64,000 nucleotides of DNA from Morganella morganii H1r (GTDB taxonomy: Bacteria > Pseudomonadota > Gammaproteobacteria > Enterobacterales > Enterobacteriaceae): contig NZ_AYMP01000026.1 in the NCBI RefSeq assembly GCF_000633515.1, positions 1-64,000 of the forward strand, read 5' to 3'. Within the stretch, counting starts at the first letter, position 1; every line of letters starts with the position of its first letter. The notes below the pieces were generated by a model that was not told the DNA's origin, did no database searches, and worked only from the letters and a program-made list of their open reading frames with translations. This document shows, in pieces, positions 47,420 to 56,514 of this stretch. A program made the position numbers and the translations under genes.

Positions 47420-47869
47420 ATGCCCGCAGATAAACCCGGTAATAAAACACCATGCCCTGTCGCCCGCAGTGCAGATTTGATTGGTGACCGCTGGTCATTA
47501 CTGATTGTCCGTGATGCTTTTGACGGGATCCGCCGTTTTGGTGATTTTCAGCGAAACTCAGGCATTGCGCGGAATATTCTCTCTGACCGACTGCGCAAAT
47601 TACTCAGCGCAGGTATTCTGGAAATGAAAGATGCTTCGGACGGAACGGCTTATCAGGAATATGTACTGACTGAGGAAGGAAAACACCTTTTCCCCGTGAT
47701 TGTGGCGCTGAGACAGTGGGGGGAAATGCATCTTTTCGGGCACGATGAACCGCATTCATTGCTAGTGGAAAAAGAAACCGGCAAACCACTGGCTGCAATG
47801 GTGCCGGTTTCTCAGGAAGGCCGGATTCTGGATCCGGATGAAACAGAAGTTAAAAAAGTGAGCTTGTAA
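47420..47869 (+). CDS. HxlR-family transcriptional regulator
   Basis: 149 residues. Winged-helix HxlR domain: CPVARSADLIGDRWSLLIVR, FGDFQRNSGIARNILSDRLR, KLLSAGILEMKDASDGTAYQ, LTEEGKHLFPVIVALRQWGE. Cys12 in the N-terminal CPVARS position is the one used as a redox or electrophile sensor in several HxlR proteins. It probably represses the divergent MFS gene. It is the last gene before the AT-rich island. Confidence 0.9.
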   Translation: MPADKPGNKTPCPVARSADLIGDRWSLLIVRDAFDGIRRFGDFQRNSGIARNILSDRLRKLLSAGILEMKDASDGTAYQEYVLTEEGKHLFPVIVALRQWGEMHLFGHDEPHSLLVEKETGKPLAAMVPVSQEGRILDPDETEVKKVSL

Positions 47870-48087
47870 ATAAACCGACGGTAATCAGAACCGTTTAATA
47901 GATTGGATTTCTTCAGAAAAAGTCATATGACTCTCCTGAGTATCCGGAAGGAAATATTGAGAATACAGGAGAATATACCGGGAAGGATATAGCGGGAGAT
48001 GAGCAGGAATAAATATTGCAGTCAGCTGCCATCAATCTATAATCCGTACACACTAATTATTTATTTCCGCTGCCGGGAGTCCGTACG

Positions 48088-48789
48088 TTGAGAAAATTAT
48101 TGCTGTTAAGTCTGATGTATGCCTTTTCTTATAATGTGTATGCCGGTGAAAATAACTGTTCAGCAGAAACGGCTGCCGTTAACGCATTTAATAATTTTAT
48201 TTTTACTCAGGAGCGGTCTTTTAACGACTCAGTGAAAGAAATGAAAATACGTATAAAAAGCAGCGATGACTATATCGATAATAGCTCGTATGTAAAATTT
48301 GATGATTGTGGCAGGTTGCTGATACTGGAAAATAATAAGGTCGTTAAATCTCGTATAAAAGAGAATGTTATTGTCAATGTGGTTAACATCAGGATAAATA
48401 AAAAGGATGAAGGCTGGCGTTATAATATGACATTTAAACTGTCTGATATTGACCAGCATGATGTTGATAACATACTGATGATGCAGAGAATGCACGGAAA
48501 GTTTCTGACCGGTAATGACGGAAAAATAACAAAATCGGAAGATACGTCTTATGCCACGTTCGGTGATGAGCGTATGAAATTCAAAGCGGAGACCCGCTTT
48601 TTAAGTGATAATAAAGGACGGCTGTCAAAATCGGACCGAGTCAGCACACAACCAAATGACAACTCAAATACACGCTATTTTTATGATGACAAAGACCGCT
48701 TAATACGGACTCAGTCAGACTCCACAACGGAAGAATATACCTATACTGATGATGGCAAAGAATCAGGCAGTACAATGATTCAGCAATAA
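48088..48789 (+). CDS. Secreted hypothetical protein with YD-like repeats
   Basis: 233 residues. The start is TTG, with GGGAG eight bases upstream. The signal peptide runs to NVYA. The mature part has one early Cys pair (NNCSAETAAV, KFDDCGRLLI) and C-terminal motifs RYFYDDKDRLIRTQSDS and EEYTYTDDGK that resemble YD/RHS repeats. A lone YD-repeat protein with a signal peptide may be an immunity or wall-facing protein; function is unknown. Base composition is lower in GC than in the upstream core genes. Confidence 0.7.
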   Translation: MRKLLLLSLMYAFSYNVYAGENNCSAETAAVNAFNNFIFTQERSFNDSVKEMKIRIKSSDDYIDNSSYVKFDDCGRLLILENNKVVKSRIKENVIVNVVNIRINKKDEGWRYNMTFKLSDIDQHDVDNILMMQRMHGKFLTGNDGKITKSEDTSYATFGDERMKFKAETRFLSDNKGRLSKSDRVSTQPNDNSNTRYFYDDKDRLIRTQSDSTTEEYTYTDDGKESGSTMIQQ

Positions 48790-48884
48790 TGGTGAAAAGG
48801 ACAGTCTCTATAAGCATCATGCGGACATTGATTATGAGTATGTTTATTAATTTTTAATATAATATTGAGTAGTGTCCGATGAGT

Positions 48885-48930
48885 AAAATAGCATAGAATC
48901 AGATGACTTCTCTGTATTTTATGCTATTTT
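48885..48930. terminator. Inverted repeat at the edge of the AT-rich island
   Basis: AAAATAGCATA (48885-48895) and TATGCTATTTT (48920-48930) pair perfectly over 11 bp around a 24-nt loop. It could end the YD-repeat gene and the convergent FRG gene. Confidence 0.5.
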
Positions 48931-49015
48931 GTGCGTTATCATACTGTGATATTGATATTCAATCTTGTTTGTTAAATAAAAATATCATTCCACTTTTTTA
49001 TGAAGTGATATTTAT

Positions 49016-50321
49016 CTACTCAATTTTATATTTTTTAGCTATCTCACGGGCGGTTTGTTCTATTCCGGGGAAGATTGTACTGGATTTTATATTTAATTGT
49101 TCAAGTTCATCTAAAATTTTACTTTTGTTTTTTACAACTATATTTTCTACATTTAAATTACTGTGACCAGTATCAGGAAGAACTGCATCATGTCCAAATA
49201 ACAAAAAAGCACCAGATTGCGATGATATTCTTGGATTTGTATTACGCCCTTTGACAAGGATTATTTTTTTCAAAACGGAAAAATCTACCTGATCTGAAAA
49301 ATAAGGTTTTTCTGCCTGGATAAAATGTAGTAATTTTTTCTTATTTTCATTTGTTATTTGTTCATTTTCATTATTAATAGTCAGTGAGTTTTTCATCTCC
49401 AATCCAAGCATTGAAAGGTTAGTTATACAACTCACGGTATCTGAATTATAAAATTTAATATCTTTAGATTTTACCTTAAATATTTTTATATCACCATCAA
49501 CTTCTTTTTTTTTCAGGATCTGAACAACAAAAATATAATGCAACTAAAGGATTGGCAGTAACATCTAAAAGTCTTGTAGGTAAACCAAAATGTTGCATTC
49601 TAACCAACTTATCCAACATAAAGTAGTCAGTATGGAACTCATTCGGATGTGCGGTTAATAATTCATTTATAGCTTGTGTTTCATTCGGAAGATAAAGGTA
49701 ATCACCATTTTCATTCTTTCGAAGAATAGATGGTTCTAATTTGTATTTAATATCACCATGACCACGATAGAATATTTCCGTTCCATTATCCATTGTTGTT
49801 TTTTTTAGTTGACGAAGGAATCCTTCAACAGAGCTTATTGTGGGGCTATCATTATTGGATTTTATTAAAGATTGCTTTTTTCTACTTGCTAAGTTATCAG
49901 GCGATAAATCAAGAGATTTGAAAAGTTCATTAATAGTTAAATCTTTTATCGCCCAGTGAGTCCGGTGTATTTCCCAACGACCGGATAAAAATAGTTTTCG
50001 AAATAAATTATCTTCACCTAGGTTTGTTAGTCCAAAATCCTTTGTAAATTTGAAACTATAAGATATATTTATATTGTCTACTGATATTTTGGTAATTTCA
50101 CCTATCCGGATGTGAGATTGATTGTTTTCTAATTCTGTCATAAAGACACAAGGTAATGATTTTAGATTTTCTAAAGTAGTATTATCTAGCTTACTGAATT
50201 TATAAGCAATTTCATTATTTGTATGTTCCAGGTAACGGGATAAAGGGAATGTACTGTATCCAATCTGGCCTATAGGGATATCCCAGTTGGCATCATTAGA
50301 CACCATAATCAGATTTAGCAT
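49016..50321 (-). pseudogene. FRG-domain protein gene interrupted by a one-base frameshift
   Basis: Two open frames form one protein of about 434 residues if one A is removed from a nine-A run (T9 at 49505-49513). The first part (50321-49497, 274 codons) has an N-terminal domain and an FRG domain with EIFYRGHGDIKYKLEPSILR and KLVRMQHFGLPTRLLDVTAN, which breaks off after CCSDPEKK. The second part resumes at EVDGDIKIFKVK and runs to 49016. FRG proteins are common in mobile or defence regions; their activity is uncertain. The run could be a true mutation, a slippage switch or a sequencing error. Confidence 0.75.
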
Positions 50322-50460
50322 ATATTTCTCAGTTCACCAAGTGATGAAAATTAGCATATCAGATTAATTAGTATGACTGATATTGTCTGTGAGGTAACTC
50401 AAAATTAAAGGAAATAATTAGGTAGGGGTAATGAAAATTAATATGTATATAGCAAAAGAT

Positions 50461-50486
50461 GACGCTCTCTCCAGAGCGTTATCTTT
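50461..50486. terminator. Hairpin upstream of the ychF remnant
   Basis: ACGCTCT-cc-AGAGCGT pairs at 50462-50479 and is followed by TATCTTTTAC on the plus strand. It lies just beyond the stop of the broken gene at 50506. Confidence 0.5.
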
Positions 50487-50505
50487 TACTTTATTGAGAA
50501 TACAG

Positions 50506-50890
50506 CTACATATAAAGCAGGAAATTTAGCACGCAGCCGTCTTTCACAATGTAATCTTTACCTTCTGCGCGCATTTTACCGGCTGCCTGCGGGGCGGTTG
50601 CGCTGGCAGGACGCAACACCGGCGGTGAAATAGGTTTGCAGATTGAACAGTGCGTAACTACGCGCCCGATTAACGTTTGTAATTCATAACCAGGATAACT
50701 ATCACCTGCGGATTCATAAAAATCGTCCTCACCAATATCCTGAATATACTCATTCAGATAATAGATAAAGTACTGATAAATCCCATCAGTATAATCCCCA
50801 TCATCATCGCTATTAAGTAAATCAGACAATTGGAAAGCAGCAGATAAAAGAGTATTTATCGTTTACTTGTGTTTCGTCTGAGTATGTCAT
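50506..50890 (-). pseudogene. Broken small acidic gene fused to ychF remnant
   Basis: The original start is probably the ATG at 50890, with AGGA eight bases before it, giving MTYSDETQVNDKYSF. A frameshift near 50830-50860 moves the reading into INTLLSAAFQLSDLLNSDDD and then DGIYQYFIYYLNEYIQDIGE, an acidic segment that resembles a small immunity-type protein. After residue GYELQTLIGR the frame enters the decayed ychF 3' end and closes [16 protein letters not shown]-like, as in YchF. The gene is both shifted and truncated. Confidence 0.65.
50517..50690 (-). repeat. Decayed duplicate of the ychF 3' end
   Basis: 50517-50582 matches 54434-54502 almost base for base. The copy then skips 102 bp and resumes as GCCTGCGGGGCGGTTGCGC, equal to 54603-54621. 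The jump falls on the 12-bp direct repeat ATTTTACCGGCT present twice in ychF (54491 and 54593), so slippage or recombination explains it. A second small deletion and scattered changes follow. Same orientation as ychF, 3.9 kb away. Confidence 0.85.
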
Positions 50891-50973
50891 GAGAAATGTC
50901 CTGTTATTTACACTAACCTGAGCTTTAGTTATATAATGACTATAGCGGTTAAACAACATGGAAGGTAAAGGCG

Positions 50974-51810
50974 ATGTCAAATTTTGAAATCAGACTGAAT
51001 AACCGGTCATATCTGACTCGGCAGGAATTTGAATTAACCCCGGGCTATTCGGTGACATTAAAAATATCTGGTTTACACAATAAAGAACATTTAATGTTTA
51101 AAGCGAGTAATAACCGGATTAGCTTAGCACAGAATGCAGATAATAAAAAAAGTGAACAAACATTAAAGATCACTGCAGTCAGCGAAGGAAGCAGTGAGAT
51201 CACATCAGTGACGAAAGGTATTGGTCAATGTGCGGTTAAGGAAATGACCGGTAAAATGTCAGATTGTTTCCCCCGGTTAACTTTTTTGGTTTTACCAAAA
51301 ATCGCCATTCCGTCTGATTTGACACTCAGACAAAAAGCACTGGTTCAGGTGCTTCTTTCTGAGACATCAACCCCGCAAAGAAAATTATTTAATTCCAAAG
51401 AAGCAAAAGAAGCGATGACATTAATGCATGATGCACTGTATAACCGGATTGCATCACCAAAGGCACGCTATCTCGATGTTCCTCAGGATGGCAGTGATAA
51501 GTTGTTGGGTGTTATATTTAAAGGCAGAGTGATTGAAGGGTTTAAAAATAACACTATAGATCCTAAGATCCTCAGCAGGATAAATGTACTTATCGAAAAA
51601 GCTAACGATGGTAATCCTGATATGAAAAAGTACAGAATGCTGATACAGGATGCTATTGAAATAGCAAAAAAAGATAGTGTTATTTCTGACCATACGGTGA
51701 TTGGCTGGAGGACAACGGGTAGCAGCCTAGGGGGAGGCGGTATAGAGAAATATAAAGACTTACAAGGTCAAACCTTTACAAAACTGACTGCCGAATTTCT
51801 CAGACAATAA
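50974..51810 (+). CDS. Putative toxin/effector, cell-wall-hydrolase-like
   Basis: 278 residues, no signal peptide. The N-terminal half (about 1-110) is beta-rich and looks like a bacterial Ig-like domain (GYSVTLKISGLHNKEHLMF). The C-terminal half has KALVQVLLSETSTPQR and KEAMTLMHDALYNRIASPKA, a spacing like the catalytic Glu and Asn-Arg region of SleB-type hydrolases. A putative secreted partner with a signal peptide follows after 9 nt. That arrangement suits a delivered toxin and a periplasmic immunity protein. Function is inferred, not shown. Confidence 0.6.
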   Translation: MSNFEIRLNNRSYLTRQEFELTPGYSVTLKISGLHNKEHLMFKASNNRISLAQNADNKKSEQTLKITAVSEGSSEITSVTKGIGQCAVKEMTGKMSDCFPRLTFLVLPKIAIPSDLTLRQKALVQVLLSETSTPQRKLFNSKEAKEAMTLMHDALYNRIASPKARYLDVPQDGSDKLLGVIFKGRVIEGFKNNTIDPKILSRINVLIEKANDGNPDMKKYRMLIQDAIEIAKKDSVISDHTVIGWRTTGSSLGGGGIEKYKDLQGQTFTKLTAEFLRQ

Positions 51811-51819
51811 AGAGAGACT

Positions 51820-52368
51820 ATGATGAAAGCTGGTATTATTACAGTGATATCCCTGATTTTTATTTCTTTTTCCGGCACTGCATCATCCGGCAACCGGGAA
51901 CTGTCCGGCGACTGGGGGATATATGACAGTAAGCCTGAATCCGTATTTAAGCCACTTGATGATAAACGCTATAAGGCACATTTTGAGGATGCCGCTAAAT
52001 ATTTTATTGCCATCTATAATATGAATAATGAGGTTAATGATTTTTGTTTGATTGGTTATAAATGGCGTGATAAAAATCGTGAAAACAATGTCAATGTTAT
52101 CTGGAAAAACCATTATTTAATCAACTGGGAAATGCCGTACCGGCCGACTGATAACGCTGACTATATCCGCTCATTGATATTATCAAAACCCGCTATAAAT
52201 CTGAAAGATGATGTGGTTCCGTACAGTGAAATTGGTTTCCGCACAGCCCTCTGGCCGGAAGAGGGAATTAAGCAGATAACGGATGATTGTCTGAAAAACG
52301 GCAATCAGGTACAGATTCAGCCATTTCAGCTGGATCCGAAATGGAATATCGAAAATAAACCAGAATGA
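51820..52368 (+). CDS. Putative periplasmic immunity protein
   Basis: 182 residues with a signal peptide (MMKAGIITVISLIFISFSGT, cleavage near ASS). The mature part is Trp/Asn-rich, with two cysteines (NDFCLIGYKWRDKN and ITDDCLKNGNQV). It starts 9 nt after the preceding gene, so the two are co-transcribed. Periplasmic placement fits protection against a wall-active toxin from kin cells. I do not recognise the family. Confidence 0.6.
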   Translation: MMKAGIITVISLIFISFSGTASSGNRELSGDWGIYDSKPESVFKPLDDKRYKAHFEDAAKYFIAIYNMNNEVNDFCLIGYKWRDKNRENNVNVIWKNHYLINWEMPYRPTDNADYIRSLILSKPAINLKDDVVPYSEIGFRTALWPEEGIKQITDDCLKNGNQVQIQPFQLDPKWNIENKPE

Positions 52369-52393
52369 AGGTATAGAGAAGGATTCTTAAAAA

Positions 52394-52421
52394 AATAGCC
52401 CATATATTAATATGGGCTATT
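52394..52421 (+). terminator. Terminator after the toxin/immunity pair
   Basis: AATAGCCCATAT and its inverted copy form a 12-bp stem with a 4-nt loop, 26 nt after the stop. The T-run is weak but the preceding side has a run of A, so it is mostly structural. Confidence 0.6.
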
Positions 52422-52664
52422 GCAGATATGCAGATGTAATTAGGGCAGTGTCTGCATTTTGTGGTTAGGATCAGGTGATTATCCAAGTATCATTGGAGCC
52501 TTAATAATGATAGTCTGTGTCTAACTTGGTCGAAACAAACGAAAAGTCACAAGGGTTACGTAATGTATTTTAAATGGATAAGTTCTGTCAAAAATTGTTT
52601 TTAGAATAACTGTTAGGAATTTATTTAACTTTGAGAGCTTTTAATATCTGATGAGTAAAAAATT

Positions 52665-54074
52665 ATGAGAGCAACACATTCCATATTCAATTTTTCACTT
52701 GATGAAGAGATTTTGATTCAGTTCTCGTTTGCCAATATCTCAGTTGAAACCGTTGAGTCAAGTTCTGAATTACTCAAAAAAGAAATACGGATAAGCATCC
52801 AAGAAAAAGTAGAGATTTTTGACTCTGCACATGAAAGCGCAAGATATAGCAGACCTAAGCTCCTTGTTGTATTAGGTGTTCTTAGTTTTATAACTGGGCG
52901 GAATTTCTCCGTTTATGAAGTAATAGGCTCAATCTCTTACGTTTCGAATGTAAAAGAAAACAAAATAAAGGAAGTTAAATGTATTATTGAAGGGGTTAAT
53001 TATTCAAATCAACTTGAGGCTATTTGCAATAGTATAAATAGTGAAACGGATTTAAAGAACACCTTATTCTTTTCATTATTAGATAGATGGAGAAAAGCGC
53101 AATATCAACTAATAGAAAGTGAAGGAGAAGGACTTTTTGAAGATGAATCTCTATTGTCATTTTTTCATATTTTAGAGTTGTTAGTTAGCGAGTACCAAGA
53201 TGAGCAGAAAGCGGAAGCAATAGAAAAAATAGATATATTTATAAATGAATTAATGAGTACGACTTTCAAATATAGAGGGCCGTCGTTAAATGGAAAGGTT
53301 AACGAGAAAAATAAAGTACTTAAAGAGATTTTACTTAGCGGCGATTTGATATCTATTGGTTCAAAAATAAATTATATGTTCGAAAAGCAGGGGCTTCTTG
53401 ATGAACGTGTTCAATACTTTTTGCAGGAGCTTATTGCTGCTAGAAACTCTATTGCACATGGTCGACAGGTTTTTAGGGAGAGTTTAATCTGGCCTTTACC
53501 TCCATTTTTTATGCTTCATATCAATGATTTCAATCTTGGCTATTTTATTTGCATTTTAACTGCAAGATCTATTGCTTGCCACTATAAGCTAGACTTGTGG
53601 AAAGGTGAATGGGAAAGCATCCTTCAAAAACTGCCACCTCCATTGGATGTCATTAAATCATTTATCAAAAACAAACGCTATCAAGGTTTATCCACCGAAA
53701 GATTTTATAGCGGAGATATAGATCATGTTACCCCTGCTTCAATTGTATATGCCTATGTTAAAGAAAAAATAAAATTTGCAGATTTTGAAAGTTGTTTTAT
53801 CGAACATATCAATTATATCAATTTGACTTGTGAAAATACTACTGGAATAGATGAGCGATTGTATATATTAATAATATTGGCAGACTCTGGGATAAAAGAA
53901 GTTTCGGAATATAGTAAGAGAAATATTCAATCAATTTATGACAATAAATCTTTTTTTATGTCAAACATCAAAGACTATTTGAGATTTGTCGAACACTATA
54001 ATATTAAACCAGATTGGTTTCGGAAATGGATTGTTGAGGGGATGCGCTATGAGTCTAAGGAAAACAATACATAA
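52665..54074 (+). CDS. HEPN-type protein with R-x4-H motif, possible defence RNase
   Basis: 469 residues, soluble, AT-rich coding. LIAARNSIAHGRQVFRESL near residue 265 contains R-x4-H, the catalytic motif of HEPN ribonucleases. Helical segments before it (SFFHILELLVSEYQDEQ; INELMSTTFKYRGPSLNGK) match the layout of large HEPN proteins such as ApeA-like antiphage factors. The N-terminal 150 residues are an unknown mixed domain. No ribosome site is strong. No partner gene for a toxin-antitoxin pair is adjacent. Confidence 0.65.
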   Translation: MRATHSIFNFSLDEEILIQFSFANISVETVESSSELLKKEIRISIQEKVEIFDSAHESARYSRPKLLVVLGVLSFITGRNFSVYEVIGSISYVSNVKENKIKEVKCIIEGVNYSNQLEAICNSINSETDLKNTLFFSLLDRWRKAQYQLIESEGEGLFEDESLLSFFHILELLVSEYQDEQKAEAIEKIDIFINELMSTTFKYRGPSLNGKVNEKNKVLKEILLSGDLISIGSKINYMFEKQGLLDERVQYFLQELIAARNSIAHGRQVFRESLIWPLPPFFMLHINDFNLGYFICILTARSIACHYKLDLWKGEWESILQKLPPPLDVIKSFIKNKRYQGLSTERFYSGDIDHVTPASIVYAYVKEKIKFADFESCFIEHINYINLTCENTTGIDERLYILIILADSGIKEVSEYSKRNIQSIYDNKSFFMSNIKDYLRFVEHYNIKPDWFRKWIVEGMRYESKENNT

Positions 54075-54423
54075 TAATAAGCTTAAGGTGGGCGTAACAA
54101 ATGTTCGGCTTTTTTGGTTCCATTGTTTTAGCCCTTACGAAGACCAATTAGGTTGAGTAGTACGTTCATTAGCCATATAATTCTACATTAGGAAAAAAGA
54201 ACAAAGTATGTCAGTTTCTAGGTTTTTGGTAAAAAAAACAATGAGTTGAATATAGGTTTAATAAATTAGTAACATGAGTTGTGGGATTCATATAAAAAAT
54301 CATGTTTTACCGACATTAAGTGTTGTGGATATCCCAATAAAAATCCACGCAATAGCGTGGATTTTATGGTTTTTTACGATGCTTCTAGTATTCAGCAAAA
54401 CATCATAAGACTACAAATTTTAA
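54075..54423. other. Gap between the HEPN gene and ychF
   Basis: About 350 bp, AT-rich. A convergent terminator lies at 54344-54375 (ATCCACGC/GCGTGGAT with T-rich flanks). No gene, repeat or attachment site was recognised apart from the adjacent ychF 3' end, which is itself duplicated at 50517-50690. Confidence 0.5.
54344..54375. terminator. Bidirectional terminator before ychF
   Basis: AAAATCCACGC-aata-GCGTGGATTTT forms an 11-bp stem, followed by ATGGTTTTTT on the plus strand. It separates the island's last gene from ychF. Confidence 0.75.
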
Positions 54424-55515
54424 TCACACATTAAACAGGAAATTCAGCACGTCGCCGTCTTTCACAATGTAATCTTTACCTTCTGCACGCATTTTACCGG
54501 CTTCTTTTGCACCTTGTTCGCCTTTGTACTGGATGAAATCCTCAAATGCGATGGTCTGGGCGCGGATAAAGCCTTTTTCAAAGTCGGTATGGATTTTACC
54601 GGCTGCCTGCGGGGCGGTTGCGCCGACAGGGATGGTCCATGCACGGACTTCTTTCACACCGGCGGTGAAATAGGTCTGCAGGTTGAGCAGGGCGTAACCG
54701 GCGCGGATCACACGGTTCAGGCCCGGTTCTTCGATACCGAGGTCAGCCATAAACTCTTCGCGGTCACCATCTTCCAGCTCAGCGATATCGGATTCAATGG
54801 CCGCACATACCGGTACCACCACAGAACCTTCTTTCTCTGCGATTTCACGCACCTGATCCAGATACGGGTTATTCTCAAAGCCATCTTCATTGACGTTGGC
54901 AATGTACATGGTTGGTTTCAGGGTCAGGAAGCTCAGGTAGCGGATCGCACCCATTTCTTCTTTGTTCAGGTTCAGCGTGCGCAGCATCTGTGCGTTTTCC
55001 AGCAGCGGCAGGCATTTCTCCAGCACTTCCAGCTCCAGTTTCGCGTCTTTATCACCGCCTTTGGCGCGTTTCTGCACACGGTGAATAGCGCGTTCACAGG
55101 TGTCGAGGTCAGCCAGCGCCAGTTCGGTATTGATGGTATCAATATCTTCTGCCGGGTTAACACGGCCGGAAACGTGAACAATGTTATCATCGTCAAAGCA
55201 GCGGACAACGTGGCCGATAGCTTCTGTTTCGCGGATGTTGGTCAGGAACTGGTTACCCAGACCTTCACCTTTGGAGGCGCCTTTCACCAGGCCGGCGATA
55301 TCGACGAATTCCATGGTGGTCGGCAGAATACGCTGTGGTTTTACGATTTCCGCCAGTGCATCCAGGCGGGCATCCGGCATCGGTACCACGCCGGTGTTCG
55401 GCTCAATTGTACAGAACGGAAAGTTCGCCGCTTCAATACCTGCTTTGGTCAGCGCGTTAAACAGCGTTGATTTCCCGACGTTCGGCAGACCGACGATACC
55501 ACATTTGAAACCCAT
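54424..55515 (-). CDS. ychF: Redox-regulated ATPase YchF (OLA1 family)
   Basis: 363 residues, equal to E. coli YchF. GTPase-fold ATPase linked to ribosomes and stress. G1 [17 protein letters not shown]3 [19 protein letters not shown], the coiled-coil domain about 130-205, then the C-terminal TGS domain ([40 protein letters not shown]). A decayed copy of the last quarter lies at 50517-50690. It precedes pth transcriptionally the E. coli way, reading toward the island. Confidence 0.97.
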   Translation of the reverse strand: MGFKCGIVGLPNVGKSTLFNALTKAGIEAANFPFCTIEPNTGVVPMPDARLDALAEIVKPQRILPTTMEFVDIAGLVKGASKGEGLGNQFLTNIRETEAIGHVVRCFDDDNIVHVSGRVNPAEDIDTINTELALADLDTCERAIHRVQKRAKGGDKDAKLELEVLEKCLPLLENAQMLRTLNLNKEEMGAIRYLSFLTLKPTMYIANVNEDGFENNPYLDQVREIAEKEGSVVVPVCAAIESDIAELEDGDREEFMADLGIEEPGLNRVIRAGYALLNLQTYFTAGVKEVRAWTIPVGATAPQAAGKIHTDFEKGFIRAQTIAFEDFIQYKGEQGAKEAGKMRAEGKDYIVKDGDVLNFLFNV

Positions 55516-55621
55516 AAATTCTTCACCTTAAAAATGACAGCAGACCAAAACGGCCTGCAAGCACGTTAAATAATTGCCGCCGATTATACACGGTTACGGA
55601 TAAACAGACGATACCTGCGGC

Positions 55622-56212
55622 TCACTGACCGGCTTTAAATGTATGAAGACGCGAAATGGCTTTTGCCATGCCGTCTTTCATCAGCACATCGGTGCAGCGC
55701 ACGGCTTCATCGATAGTCTCATCAATCAGTTGCTGTTCGGAGGCAGGGGGCTTGCCCAGCACAAAACCGACCACTTTACTTTTATCACCCGGATGGCCGA
55801 TGCCGATACGCAGACGATGAAAGTCCGGGTTGTTACCCAATTTGCTCTGGATATCTTTCAGGCCGTTGTGACCGCCGTTGCCGCCGCCGAGCTTCATTTT
55901 TGCCACGCCGGGCGGGAGATCCAGCTCATCATGCGCCACCAGAATTTCTTCCGGGGCAATCTGGTAAAAACCGGCGAGGGCACCGACCGCTTTGCCGCTC
56001 AGGTTCATAAAGGTGGTCGGTACCAGCAGGCGGACATCATTCCCCTGAATATTCAGGCGTGCGGTATAACCGTAAAACTTACTTTCGGATTTTAATGACT
56101 GATTATAACGGCGGGCCAGTTCATCCACATACCAGGCACCGGCATTGTGGCGGGTTTGGGCGTATTCCGCACCGGGGTTGGCCAGCCCCACAATTAATTT
56201 TATCTGACTCAC
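55622..56212 (-). CDS. pth: Peptidyl-tRNA hydrolase
   Basis: Recycles tRNA from prematurely released peptidyl-tRNA. 196 residues (E. coli 194). Catalytic His lies in [56 protein letters not shown] and [11 protein letters not shown] follow. It is upstream of ychF in the same direction, 105 bp away, as in E. coli. Confidence 0.96.
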   Translation of the reverse strand: MSQIKLIVGLANPGAEYAQTRHNAGAWYVDELARRYNQSLKSESKFYGYTARLNIQGNDVRLLVPTTFMNLSGKAVGALAGFYQIAPEEILVAHDELDLPPGVAKMKLGGGNGGHNGLKDIQSKLGNNPDFHRLRIGIGHPGDKSKVVGFVLGKPPASEQQLIDETIDEAVRCTDVLMKDGMAKAISRLHTFKAGQ

Positions 56213-56514
56213 ACTTGTATCACTTGTTGTTCAGGCAGGTTTGACTGCAAAGAGGGCTATTCTACCCGTCACCCGCGCGGAGTACAAAAGAAACGTCCTT
56301 CCCGGACGAATGTGACTATTTGTGCAATAATTTAGTGATGAATTATTAAGTTTCGCTTTTTGGCACAATAAGCCAAATAAAACGTTTTATTTTTGGTCTA
56401 TGTGATCTCATACGCAACATATACCTATCAATTCGGGCTATACTCTGTGTCAAGAAGGAATTCCTGCTTTCGTGCTTTGAGTTGTTTGCAGACAAAAGAG
56501 TGGCGGAGGTCCCT

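Noticed and set aside
48903-49166. 87-codon plus-strand frame, hydrophobic
   Set aside because: Antisense to the 3' end of the FRG gene, spans its terminator-like repeat, no ribosome site.
50517-54423. A transposon or phage-type integrated element with integrase
   Set aside because: No integrase, transposase or terminal inverted repeats were found; only the ychF duplication supports insertion.
54514-55470. 318-codon plus-strand open frame opposite ychF
   Set aside because: It mirrors the ychF coding strand, has no ribosome site, and ychF itself is unmistakable.
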